The notes beneath the pieces are model-generated. The model was not told where the DNA came from and searched no databases. It worked only from the letters and a program-made list of their open reading frames with translations. The position numbers were made by a program, and so were the translations under genes. A stretch of DNA of 30,090 bases, taken from NCBI RefSeq assembly GCF_019655855.1, contig NZ_BPFX01000010.1, positions 1-30,090 of the forward strand, in the 5' to 3' direction. Positions within the stretch are counted from its first letter, which is position 1. Each line of letters begins with the position of its first letter. This DNA is from Pseudomonas paralcaligenes (GTDB lineage Bacteria > Pseudomonadota > Gammaproteobacteria > Pseudomonadales > Pseudomonadaceae). Below, piece after piece: positions 16,293-24,662 of this stretch.

Positions 16293-16348
16293 CCCCGCAC
16301 AGCACTATTGATATCGGTGATCGAGGTCCAGAACCGAGAAGACCGTAG

Positions 16349-16405
16349 GGTGCGCCACGCGCACCTCAACGCCGAGACGATGCGTGGCCCCGAACGGCCC
16401 ACGCA
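16349..16405. repeat. Two adjacent REP-like hairpins downstream of gpx
   Basis: GGTGCGC-CAC-GCGCACC (16349-16365) is embedded in the phrase GTAGGGTGCGCCACGCGC, which I recognise as a common Pseudomonas intergenic repeat. Then TGCGTGG (16381-16387) pairs with CCACGCA (16399-16405), beginning 10 nt after the gpx stop on the minus strand. No T-run follows. They may protect or weakly terminate the gpx transcript before tetR. Confidence 0.5.
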
Positions 16406-16414
16406 CCGGGGGTA

Positions 16415-16897
16415 TCAGCCCAGCGCCTTCTCGATGGCCTGGATCAGCGCGGGATCGTCCGGCGCGGTGCGCGGCGAGAAGCGTGCTAGCACGCGGCCGT
16501 CGCGGCCGACCAGGAACTTCTCGAAGTTCCAAGTGATGTCGCCGGGGAACTCGGCGCCCTCGCCCGCCAGCAGGCGATACAGCGGATGACGGCCGGGGCC
16601 GTTGACCTCCAGCTTGCTGCCCAGGGGGAAGGTCACCCCGTAGGTGAGGCTGCAGAACTCGCGGATCTCCTCCTCGCTGCCCGGCTCCTGGCCGGCGAAC
16701 TGGTTGCACGGCAGCCCAAGCACGGTGAAGCCGCGGTCGCGATATTCCTGGTGCAGATTTTCCAGCCCGGCGTACTGGGGGGTCAGGCCGCACTTGGAGG
16801 CCACGTTGACCACCAGCACTATCTGGCCCTTGTAGGGCGCAAGCGGCAGTTCCTGGCCGTCCAGCGCGCGCAGATTGAGATCGTGAAAGGCACTCAT
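16415..16897 (-). CDS. Glutathione peroxidase family protein (cysteine type)
   Basis: A 160-residue thioredoxin-fold peroxidase reducing H2O2 or lipid hydroperoxides. The catalytic tetrad is visible: peroxidatic Cys36 (NVASKCGLTPQ), Gln70 (PCNQFAGQEPG), Trp123 and Asn124 (ITWNFEKFLV). Cys replaces selenocysteine. Cys82 (EFCSLTYGV) sits where thioredoxin-dependent relatives keep the resolving Cys, so thioredoxin is the more likely reductant. I set the start at ATG 16897, not the longer frame, because AAGGAG is 6 nt upstream and MSAFHDLNLRALDG fits the family. It stands alone between a terminator and the tetR gene. Confidence 0.95.
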   Translation of the reverse strand: MSAFHDLNLRALDGQELPLAPYKGQIVLVVNVASKCGLTPQYAGLENLHQEYRDRGFTVLGLPCNQFAGQEPGSEEEIREFCSLTYGVTFPLGSKLEVNGPGRHPLYRLLAGEGAEFPGDITWNFEKFLVGRDGRVLARFSPRTAPDDPALIQAIEKALG

Positions 16898-16937
16898 GAC
16901 GGACTCCTTGAGCATGATGAGATTCTGTGCCAGACAG

Positions 16938-16961
16938 AAAAGGCGCCCGCGGGCGCCTTTT
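16938..16961. terminator. Bidirectional intrinsic terminator between slyD and gpx
   Basis: A perfect 24-bp palindrome: AAAAGGCGCCC and its complement around a GC centre, with A4 on one side and T4 on the other, so it works in either direction. It lies 77 nt after the slyD stop on the minus strand and just upstream of gpx, separating the two units. Confidence 0.8.
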
Positions 16962-17037
16962 CGGTCAGCTGATCTTAGCAGCCGGGGACGGGCCTGAGAC
17001 GACCATAAGTCGCATCGCCCGCCATCGGCGCCGACGA

Positions 17038-17523
17038 TCAGTGGTGGTGACCGCCTTCGCCATGGATGTGGCCGTGGGCGACTTCCTCGGCGCTGGCGTC
17101 GCGCACGTTGACCACCTTGACCTTGAAGTTCAGGCGCTGGCCGGCCAGCGGGTGGTTGCCGTCGACGATCACGTCGTCGCCGTCGATATCGCGGATGGTG
17201 ACGATCTGCATGCCGCCGTCCGGGCCGGAGGCGTGGAACTGCATGCCGACGGCCAGCTCGTCTACGCCCTCGAACATGCTGCGGTTGAGGGTGGCGACCA
17301 GCTCGGCGCTGTACTCGCCGTAGGCTTCGGACGGCTCGATGGCCACGCTCAGCTCGTCACCGGCCTGCTTGCCTTCGAGGGCCTTTTCCAGGCCGACGAT
17401 GATGTTGCCTGCACCCTGCAGATACACCAGCGGGGCGCCGCCGGCGGAGCTGTCGATCACCTCACCGGCATCGTTGGTCAGGGTATAGTCGATGGACACG
17501 GCCTTGTTGGCGGCGATCTGCAT
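17038..17523 (-). CDS. slyD: FKBP-type peptidyl-prolyl isomerase SlyD
   Basis: A 161-residue cytoplasmic prolyl isomerase/chaperone. The FKBP domain is split (residues 1-70 and about 130-150) by an insert-in-flap domain (about 70-128), as in SlyD. The typical reads are VSIDYTLTNDAGEVIDSS, PLVYLQGAGNIIVGLEKAL, IEPSEAYGEY and GNHPLAGQRLNFKVKV. The C-terminus carries a short His-rich tail (HGHIHGEGGHHH), the metal-binding element that serves nickel enzymes in E. coli. I chose ATG 17523 as the family start (MQIAANKAV). AAAGG lies about 10 nt upstream. It is divergent from the DUF3565 gene, whose longest ATG start overlaps this one on the other strand. Confidence 0.95.
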   Translation of the reverse strand: MQIAANKAVSIDYTLTNDAGEVIDSSAGGAPLVYLQGAGNIIVGLEKALEGKQAGDELSVAIEPSEAYGEYSAELVATLNRSMFEGVDELAVGMQFHASGPDGGMQIVTIRDIDGDDVIVDGNHPLAGQRLNFKVKVVNVRDASAEEVAHGHIHGEGGHHH

Positions 17524-17809
17524 GGAGGAAAAACCTTTGCAAGAGAGTGGAAAGGGGGCAAGTCTACCCGCCGCGCCGCCCGAAAGCGACCGCGGGACTG
17601 ACGGGCGGACCCCGCGGGTGCTCGGCTTCCACCAGGACGAGGATGGCCACTGGGTGGCCGACCTGTCCTGCGACCACACCCAGCACCTGCGCCACCTGCC
17701 GCCATGGCAGAATCGCGCCTGGGTCACGGACCCGCGCGAGCGCGAGCGCCATCTCGGCCAGCCCTTTCCCTGCGGCTGGTGCGCGGCCGAACGTGCGAAC
17801 AACAGATAA
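17522..17809 (+). CDS. Small DUF3565 protein (putative zinc-binding pressure/stress family)
   Basis: The recognisable part is the DUF3565 core: GFHQDEDGHWVADLSC, then HTQHLRHLPPWQNRAWV and a terminal CGWC. Its Cys/His residues suggest a small metal-binding fold; no function is established. The frame runs from ATG 17522 (95 residues). However, its first 32 residues are Pro/Gly/Ala-rich and not family-like, there is no ribosome site, and the ATG overlaps the slyD start codon on the other strand. A GTG at 17618 (63 residues) may be the real start. The stop overlaps the ribosome site of ackA (TAAGGA), so it is the leading gene of an ackA-pta operon. Confidence 0.75.
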   Translation: MEEKPLQESGKGASLPAAPPESDRGTDGRTPRVLGFHQDEDGHWVADLSCDHTQHLRHLPPWQNRAWVTDPRERERHLGQPFPCGWCAAERANNR

Positions 17810-17818
17810 GGAACAGTC

Positions 17819-19009
<1,191 letters not shown>

Positions 19010-19080
19010 ACCGGCGGAGGCGCCGCCTCCCCTCTCTGACTACCCCCCTGCAGACCGCTCCTGCGACCCACGGAGATTCC

Positions 19081-21180
19081 ATGCATACCTTCTTCATCGC
19101 CCCCACCGGTTTCGGCGTCGGCCTCACCTCCATCAGCCTCGGCCTGGTCCGCGCGCTGCAACGCGCGGGGCTGAAGGTCGGCTTCTTCAAGCCGATCGCC
19201 CAGCCCCACCCGGGCGACGCCGGGCCCGAGCGTTCCAGCGAGCTGATCGCCCGCACCCACGGTCTGCTGCCGCCCAGGTCGCTGCCGCTGGCCCAGGTCG
19301 AGCGCATGCTCGGCGACGGCCATCTGGACGAGCTGCTGGAAGAGATCGTCAGCCTGCACCAGCAGGCGGCCGAGGGCATGGACGTGCTGATCGTCGAGGG
19401 CATGGTGCCGACCCGCCACGCCAGCTACGCCGCGCGGGTCAACGTGCATCTGGCCAAGAGCCTGGACGCCGAGATCATCCTGGTCTCGGCGCCGGAGGGT
19501 GAGGAACCGGAGAGCCTGACCGAGCTGTCCGACCGCATCGAGATCCAGGCACAGCTGTTCGGCGGCCCGCAGGACCCGAAAGTGATCGGCGTGATCCTCA
19601 ACAAGGTGCGCCACCCGGAGGGCGTGGAAGCCTTCACCGAGCAGCTCGGCCAGCTCTCGCCACTGCTGCGCGCCGGCAACTTCCACCTGCTCGGCTGCAT
19701 CCCCTGGCAGGACGAGCTGAACGCGCCGCGCACCCGCGACGTGGCCGACCTGCTCGGCGCGCAGATCCTCAACGCCGGCGACTACGAACAGCGCCGGGTG
19801 CAGAAGATCGTGCTGTGCGCCCGCGCCGTGCCCAACACAGTGCAGCTGCTCAAGCCCGGCGTGCTGGTGGTCACCCCCGGCGACCGCGACGACATCATCC
19901 TCGCCGCCAGCCTGGCCTCGATGAACGGCGTGCCGCTGGCCGGTCTGCTGCTGTGCAGCGACTTCCCGCCGGATGCGCGCATCCTCGAACTGTGCCAGGG
20001 CGCGCTGATGGGCGGGCTGCCGGTGCTGACGGTGAGCACCGGCTCCTACGACACGGCGACCAACCTCAACCGCATGAACAAGGAAATCCCGGTGGACGAC
20101 CGCGAGCGCGCAGAGAAGGTCACCGAGTTCGTCGCCGGCCACATCGACCACGACTGGCTCAAGCAGCGCTGCGGCGCGCCGCGCGAGCTGCGCCTGTCGC
20201 CACCGGCGTTCCGCTACCAGCTGGTGCGCCGCGCCCAGGCGGCGAACAAGCGCGTCGTCCTGCCCGAGGGCAGCGAGCCGCGCACCGTGCAGGCGGCCGC
20301 CATCTGCCAGGCGCGCGGCATCGCCCGCTGCGTGCTGCTGGCCAAGCCGGAGGACGTGCACAACGTGGCCAGGGCACAGGGCATCACGTTGCCGGACGGC
20401 CTGGAGATTCTCGACCCGGAGCTGATCCGCGAGCGCTACGTCGAGCCGATGGTCGAACTGCGCAAGGGCAAGGGCCTCAACGCACCCATGGCCCTGGCCC
20501 AGCTGGAGGACAGCGTGGTGCTGGGCACCATGATGCTGGCCCTGGACGAGGTCGACGGCCTGGTCTCCGGGGCCATCCACACCACCGCCAACACCATCCG
20601 CCCCGCCCTGCAGCTGATCAAGACCGCGCCCGGCTACAAGCTGGTGTCCTCGGTGTTCTTCATGCTTCTGCCGGACCAGGTGCTGGTGTATGGCGACTGT
20701 GCAGTGAATCCCGACCCCAACGCCACCGAGCTGGCCGATATCGCCCTGCAGAGCGCCGCCTCCGCCGAGGCCTTCGGCGTGCCGGCGCGGGTGGCGATGA
20801 TCAGCTACTCCACCGGCGACTCCGGCAGCGGCGCCGAGGTGGAGAAGGTACGCGAGGCCACCCGCCTGGCGCGCGAGGCCAACCCGGCGCTGCTGATCGA
20901 CGGCCCGCTGCAGTACGACGCCGCGGCCATCGCCAGCGTCGGCCGGCAGAAGGCGCCGAACAGCCCGGTGGCGGGCCGTGCCACGGTGTTCGTGTTCCCC
21001 GACCTGAACACCGGCAACACCACCTACAAGGCGGTGCAGCGCAGCGCCGACTGCGTCAGCGTCGGCCCCATGCTGCAGGGCCTGCGCAAGCCGGTGAACG
21101 ACCTGTCACGCGGGGCGCTGGTGGACGACATCGTCTATACCATCGCCCTGACGGCGATCCAGGCGGCGTCCATGCGCTGA
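19081..21180 (+). CDS. pta: Phosphate acetyltransferase Pta
   Basis: A 699-residue long-type Pta interconverting acetyl-CoA + phosphate and acetyl phosphate + CoA. It has three parts. The N-terminal P-loop-like, BioD-related domain (residues 1 to about 200; FFIAPTGFGVGLTSISLG, VEGMVPTRH) is followed by a DRTGG domain (about 215-330; LLVVTPGDRDDI-type region, NRMNKEIPVDD). The catalytic PTA/PTB domain (about 370-695) contains RVVLPEGSEPRT, VSSVFFMLLP, YGDCAVNPDPNA and VFPDLNTGN. GGAG lies 5 nt before ATG 19081; the upstream open frame extends much further but only through ackA in the wrong frame. A nested inverted repeat follows the stop by 7 nt. Confidence 0.97.
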   Translation: MHTFFIAPTGFGVGLTSISLGLVRALQRAGLKVGFFKPIAQPHPGDAGPERSSELIARTHGLLPPRSLPLAQVERMLGDGHLDELLEEIVSLHQQAAEGMDVLIVEGMVPTRHASYAARVNVHLAKSLDAEIILVSAPEGEEPESLTELSDRIEIQAQLFGGPQDPKVIGVILNKVRHPEGVEAFTEQLGQLSPLLRAGNFHLLGCIPWQDELNAPRTRDVADLLGAQILNAGDYEQRRVQKIVLCARAVPNTVQLLKPGVLVVTPGDRDDIILAASLASMNGVPLAGLLLCSDFPPDARILELCQGALMGGLPVLTVSTGSYDTATNLNRMNKEIPVDDRERAEKVTEFVAGHIDHDWLKQRCGAPRELRLSPPAFRYQLVRRAQAANKRVVLPEGSEPRTVQAAAICQARGIARCVLLAKPEDVHNVARAQGITLPDGLEILDPELIRERYVEPMVELRKGKGLNAPMALAQLEDSVVLGTMMLALDEVDGLVSGAIHTTANTIRPALQLIKTAPGYKLVSSVFFMLLPDQVLVYGDCAVNPDPNATELADIALQSAASAEAFGVPARVAMISYSTGDSGSGAEVEKVREATRLAREANPALLIDGPLQYDAAAIASVGRQKAPNSPVAGRATVFVFPDLNTGNTTYKAVQRSADCVSVGPMLQGLRKPVNDLSRGALVDDIVYTIALTAIQAASMR

Positions 21181-21573
21181 GCGCTCTCGTAGCCCGGATG
21201 AAATCCGGGGTCGCCTGACACCCGACCTCGGACTCCACGCAGGGTGGCGCGGGGCCGCCCAGGCCATGGGCACCGTCTCCGCGCCATCGTTGCGCGCGAC
21301 CTAGGCGGCCCCGCGTGCCCCAGCATCGCTCCCGGATTTCATCCGAGCTACGAAGTCGTGCGAAATGCGCGGAATGAACGCTAAAATCCGCGCCACCTAC
21401 CGCGCGGTGCGGCACGGACAGGAAGGATGACTCCCGGGTCCATCCCAGCACTTGCCGTTCAGTGCACAAGCGTTAACCTTGGCGCCGGACCGACTTGCCG
21501 CAGGGAGTGCTGCAGGTATCTCGACCGCACAGGGGCGCACAGAAAGCCCCATGACCAGGAGCCCTCCGAGACC
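21181..21573. other. Intergenic region between pta and the acyltransferase gene
   Basis: 393 nt with no gene that I can support. It holds the nested inverted repeat at 21188-21352, then a possible -10 (TAAAAT, 21382-21387, no clear -35). About 185 nt of leader follow to the acyltransferase start, including a small GCACT/AGTGC hairpin (21448-21465). Confidence 0.6.
21188..21352. repeat. Nested inverted repeat, possible MITE or REP doublet
   Basis: The outer 22-bp arms (21188-21209 and 21331-21352, one mismatch) belong to the same repeat family as 14412-14433. The inner 15-bp arms (21248-21262 and 21301-21315, one mismatch, GC-rich) enclose about 38 nt. The whole 165-bp unit can fold into one long stem. 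It begins 7 nt after the pta stop and may act as its transcript end. I saw no target duplication, so mobility is only suggested by the symmetry. Confidence 0.65.
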
Positions 21574-22482
21574 ATGCTGCAATTCCTGCCCGCTCCGCTT
21601 CGCGGCGTCATCAGCGCCCTGCTGCTGGCCCTCAATACCCTGATCTGCTGCTGGCCGCTGTTCGCCGTGGCGCTGCTCAAGCTGCTGCTGCCCTTCCCCG
21701 CCGCCCAGCGCGTGCTGCGCGCGGTGATGCACGGCATCGCCGAGTTCTGGATCGGCGTCAACAAGTTCTGGATGGACCTGGTGCGCGACACCCGCTGGGA
21801 CGTCGAGGGGCTGGAAGGCCTGGACATGCGCCATTCCTACCTGGTCACCAGCAACCACCAGAGCTGGGTGGACATCCTGGTGCTGCAGTACCTGCTCAAC
21901 CGACGCATGCCGCTGCTGAAGTTCTTCCTCAAGCAGGAACTGATCTGGGTGCCGGTGATCGGCCTGTGCTGGTGGGCGCTCGAGTTCCCCTTCATGAAGC
22001 GCTACACCAAGGAATACCTGGCCAGGCACCCGGAAAAGCGCGGCCAGGACCTGGCCACCACGCGCAAGGCCTGCGCGCGCTACAAGAGCAACCCGGTGTC
22101 GGTGTTCAACTTCCTCGAAGGCACCCGCCTGACCCCGCAGAAGCACGCCCAGCAGAATTCGCCCTTCAAGTACCTGCTCAAGCCCAAGGCCGGCGGTATC
22201 GCCTTCGTGCTGGATGCCATGGGTGAACAGCTGGATACCATCGTCAACGTCACCATCCACTATCCCGGCGGCAACCCCGGTTTCTGGGACCTGCTCGCCG
22301 GCAATATCGGCGAGGTGGTGGTGCGTTTCGACAAGCTGGCGGTTCCCGCCGAGTTCATTGGCCGCAACTACGACCAGGACGAGCAGTACCGCCTGCAGTT
22401 CCAGCAGTGGGTCAACCAGCTGTGGGAGGCCAAGGACGCCCAGCTCGGCCGCCTGCACGAGCAGTACCCGGGCCGCGGCTGA
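21574..22482 (+). CDS. PlsC-family lysophospholipid acyltransferase (YihG-like)
   Basis: A 302-residue inner-membrane acyltransferase of the 1-acyl-glycerol-3-phosphate acyltransferase family. N-terminal hydrophobic helices span about residues 12-40. Motif I is SNHQSWVDI (NHX4D: His95, Asp100) and the substrate motif FLEGTR ends at Arg185. The long KRYTKEYLARHPEKRG segment and overall length resemble YihG-type enzymes rather than classical PlsC. The ATG at 21574 is preceded by AGGAG at 12 nt and GAG closer in; the longer upstream frame is not family-like. It ends 1 nt before the convergent c-di-GMP gene. I recall the P. aeruginosa homologue as PA0834, adjacent to pta. Confidence 0.92.
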   Translation: MLQFLPAPLRGVISALLLALNTLICCWPLFAVALLKLLLPFPAAQRVLRAVMHGIAEFWIGVNKFWMDLVRDTRWDVEGLEGLDMRHSYLVTSNHQSWVDILVLQYLLNRRMPLLKFFLKQELIWVPVIGLCWWALEFPFMKRYTKEYLARHPEKRGQDLATTRKACARYKSNPVSVFNFLEGTRLTPQKHAQQNSPFKYLLKPKAGGIAFVLDAMGEQLDTIVNVTIHYPGGNPGFWDLLAGNIGEVVVRFDKLAVPAEFIGRNYDQDEQYRLQFQQWVNQLWEAKDAQLGRLHEQYPGRG

Positions 22483-22483
22483 C

Positions 22484-24649
22484 TCAGCCGGGCAGCTCGC
22501 CCGGGCGCCACTCGCTCCAGTCCAGGCGCGGCGGGAAGGCGCCGGCGCGGGCCGCCGGCAGCCCCGGCGCGACGAGGAAGCCCTGCATGGTGGTGCAGCG
22601 ATGGGCGATCAGCCAGTCGCGCTGTTCCACGGTCTCTACCCCTTCGGCGACCACTTCCAGGCCCAGGTGGTGGCCCAGGTCGATGATGGTGCTGACGATC
22701 GCCGCGTCCCGGGGCGAGTCGAGCATGTTGGCGATGAACAGACGGTCGATCTTCAGGGTGTCCAGTTCGAAGTGGCGCAGGTAGGCCAGCGACGAGTAGC
22801 CGGTGCCGAAGTCGTCGATGGCGATGCGTACCCCGAGCGCGCGCAACTGGCGCAGTTGCTCGCGGGTGGTGTCCAGGTCCTGCATCAGCGCGCCCTCGGT
22901 CACCTCCACCTCCAGTTGCGCCGGATCGAGGCCGTGCCGTTCGAGGGTCCGCCGCAGGTCTTCGACCAGTTGCGGCATGCCGAACTGCACGGGGCTGACG
23001 TTGAGGCTGAGCAGCAGCCGTTCGCCGAACTGCGGCTGCCAGGCGCGGCACTGGCGGATGCCCTGGTTGAAGATCCAGTCGCCCAGGCGGTTGATCAGCC
23101 GGGTTTCCTCCAGCAGCGGGATGAACACCCCCGGCGAGATGGTGCCGGCCACCCGGTGCTCCCAGCGCAGCAGCGCCTCGAAGCCGCGCAGGCGGCCGCT
23201 GGCCAGGTCGATCTGCGGCTGGTAGACCAGCACGAAGTCGTCCTGCTCGATGGCGTTGCGCAGGCTCTCCTCGAGCATCAGCCGGGAGCGCGCGCGGCCG
23301 TTCATCTCCGGCGAGAAGAAGCGGTACTGCTGGCGCCCGGCGCGCTTGGCCTCGTACATCGCCATGTCGGCCGAGCGCAGCAGGCCGTCCACCGTCTGCC
23401 CGCACTCGGGGTAGCAGGCGATGCCGATGCTGGCGCCAAGGGTGAAGTCGACGCCATCCAGTGAGTGGCGCACCGAGACCAGTTCGATCAGCTTCTCCGC
23501 CACCCGCGCCGCATCCTCGGGGTGGTCGAGGCTGTCGAGCAGCGCGGTGAACTCGTCGCCGCCCATCCGCGCGACGATGTCGTAGGGGCGCAGGCAGGCC
23601 TTCAATTGCTCGCCGACCCTGCGCAGCACCTGGTCGCCGGCCTCGTGGCCGAGGGAATCGTTGATCCGCTTGAAGCCGTCCAGGTCCAGGTAGAGCACGG
23701 CCATGCGCTTGCCGCTGCGGTCGATGCGCGACAGCGCCGTGTCCAGCGCCTTGTGGAAGCCGCGGCGGTTATACAGGCCGGTCAGCGCGTCGGTGACCGC
23801 CTGGGATTCCAGTTGGGCGTGCAGGTTGCTGACCACCGACATGTCCAGGGCGATCAGCACCATGGAGTTCTGGTACTGCGGCAACGGTGAGCAGGACAGC
23901 GCCACCGGCAGGTAGTCGCCGTTCAGGGTACCCAGCACCGCGTCGTGCACGCGGTAGGTCTGGCCCGCCCGCCAGTGCCGGTAGAACTCGCTCTCGTCCC
24001 ACTTGCCGGGCATCTCCGGCGCCTTGAGGTAGGAGAGCAGCGCGCTGCCCTGCAGGTCCGCCACTTCGCCGCCGAGCATCTGCGCCATGGCCGGGTTGGC
24101 GAAGCGGATGATGCCATCGCGGTCGATCACCAGGATGCCCTCGGAGGCGTTGTCCAGCACCGAGGCGTTGAAGGCGCGCTCGCGGTCCAGCTGCTGGCTG
24201 AGCTGGAGCAGTTCTCGGCGGTAGCGCTCCTGCTCCAGCAGCGCGTTGATCTTGTGCCTGAGCACCTTGGGGTCGAAGGGCTTGAGGATGAAATCCACCG
24301 CGCCGCTCGCGTAGCCCTTGAGCACCGACTCCTCGGTGTGGGCGATGGCGGAAAGGAAGATGATCGGCGTGTAGCGGGTGCGCGGGCTGCCGCGCATCAG
24401 GCGCGCCACCTCGAAGCCATCCATCTTCGGCATCTGCACGTCGAGCAGGACCAGGCCGACGTCCTCGTCCATCATGCAGCGCAGGGCCGACTCGCCGGAG
24501 TCCACGGTGCGCACGTTCCACTGCCCGTCGTCGAGCAGTGCCTCCATGGCCACCAGGTTCTCCTCGCGGTCGTCCACCACCAGAAGTATCTGCCGGTCAG
24601 CATCGGCCTCCCGTTGCACCTGCCCCATCCCACCTCCTTCTATCTGCAT
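22484..24649 (-). CDS. Response regulator with PAS, GGDEF and EAL domains (c-di-GMP turnover)
   Basis: A 721-residue soluble protein. The receiver domain (about 18-138) has phospho-acceptor Asp70 (LVLLDVQMPKMDGFE). A short coiled-coil (138-160) and a PAS domain (about 160-275) follow. GGDEF (about 285-445) has an intact GGDEF at 363-367 and the inhibitory I-site RPYD (354-357). EAL (about 455-700) keeps EALLRW (491-496), LNVSPVQF, EVTEGAL, IDDFGTGYSS, LKIDRLF, AEGVET and QGFL, so catalysis appears possible in both domains. It can make and degrade cyclic-di-GMP in response to phosphorylation. ATG 24649 has GGAGG 8 nt upstream overlapping the kinase stop; ATG 24628 behind GGAGGT is an alternative with short spacing. 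It is co-transcribed with the kinase (13-nt gap), its likely phosphodonor. Confidence 0.95.
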   Translation of the reverse strand: MQIEGGGMGQVQREADADRQILLVVDDREENLVAMEALLDDGQWNVRTVDSGESALRCMMDEDVGLVLLDVQMPKMDGFEVARLMRGSPRTRYTPIIFLSAIAHTEESVLKGYASGAVDFILKPFDPKVLRHKINALLEQERYRRELLQLSQQLDRERAFNASVLDNASEGILVIDRDGIIRFANPAMAQMLGGEVADLQGSALLSYLKAPEMPGKWDESEFYRHWRAGQTYRVHDAVLGTLNGDYLPVALSCSPLPQYQNSMVLIALDMSVVSNLHAQLESQAVTDALTGLYNRRGFHKALDTALSRIDRSGKRMAVLYLDLDGFKRINDSLGHEAGDQVLRRVGEQLKACLRPYDIVARMGGDEFTALLDSLDHPEDAARVAEKLIELVSVRHSLDGVDFTLGASIGIACYPECGQTVDGLLRSADMAMYEAKRAGRQQYRFFSPEMNGRARSRLMLEESLRNAIEQDDFVLVYQPQIDLASGRLRGFEALLRWEHRVAGTISPGVFIPLLEETRLINRLGDWIFNQGIRQCRAWQPQFGERLLLSLNVSPVQFGMPQLVEDLRRTLERHGLDPAQLEVEVTEGALMQDLDTTREQLRQLRALGVRIAIDDFGTGYSSLAYLRHFELDTLKIDRLFIANMLDSPRDAAIVSTIIDLGHHLGLEVVAEGVETVEQRDWLIAHRCTTMQGFLVAPGLPAARAGAFPPRLDWSEWRPGELPG

Positions 24650-24662
24650 CGCTCGCCCCTCC

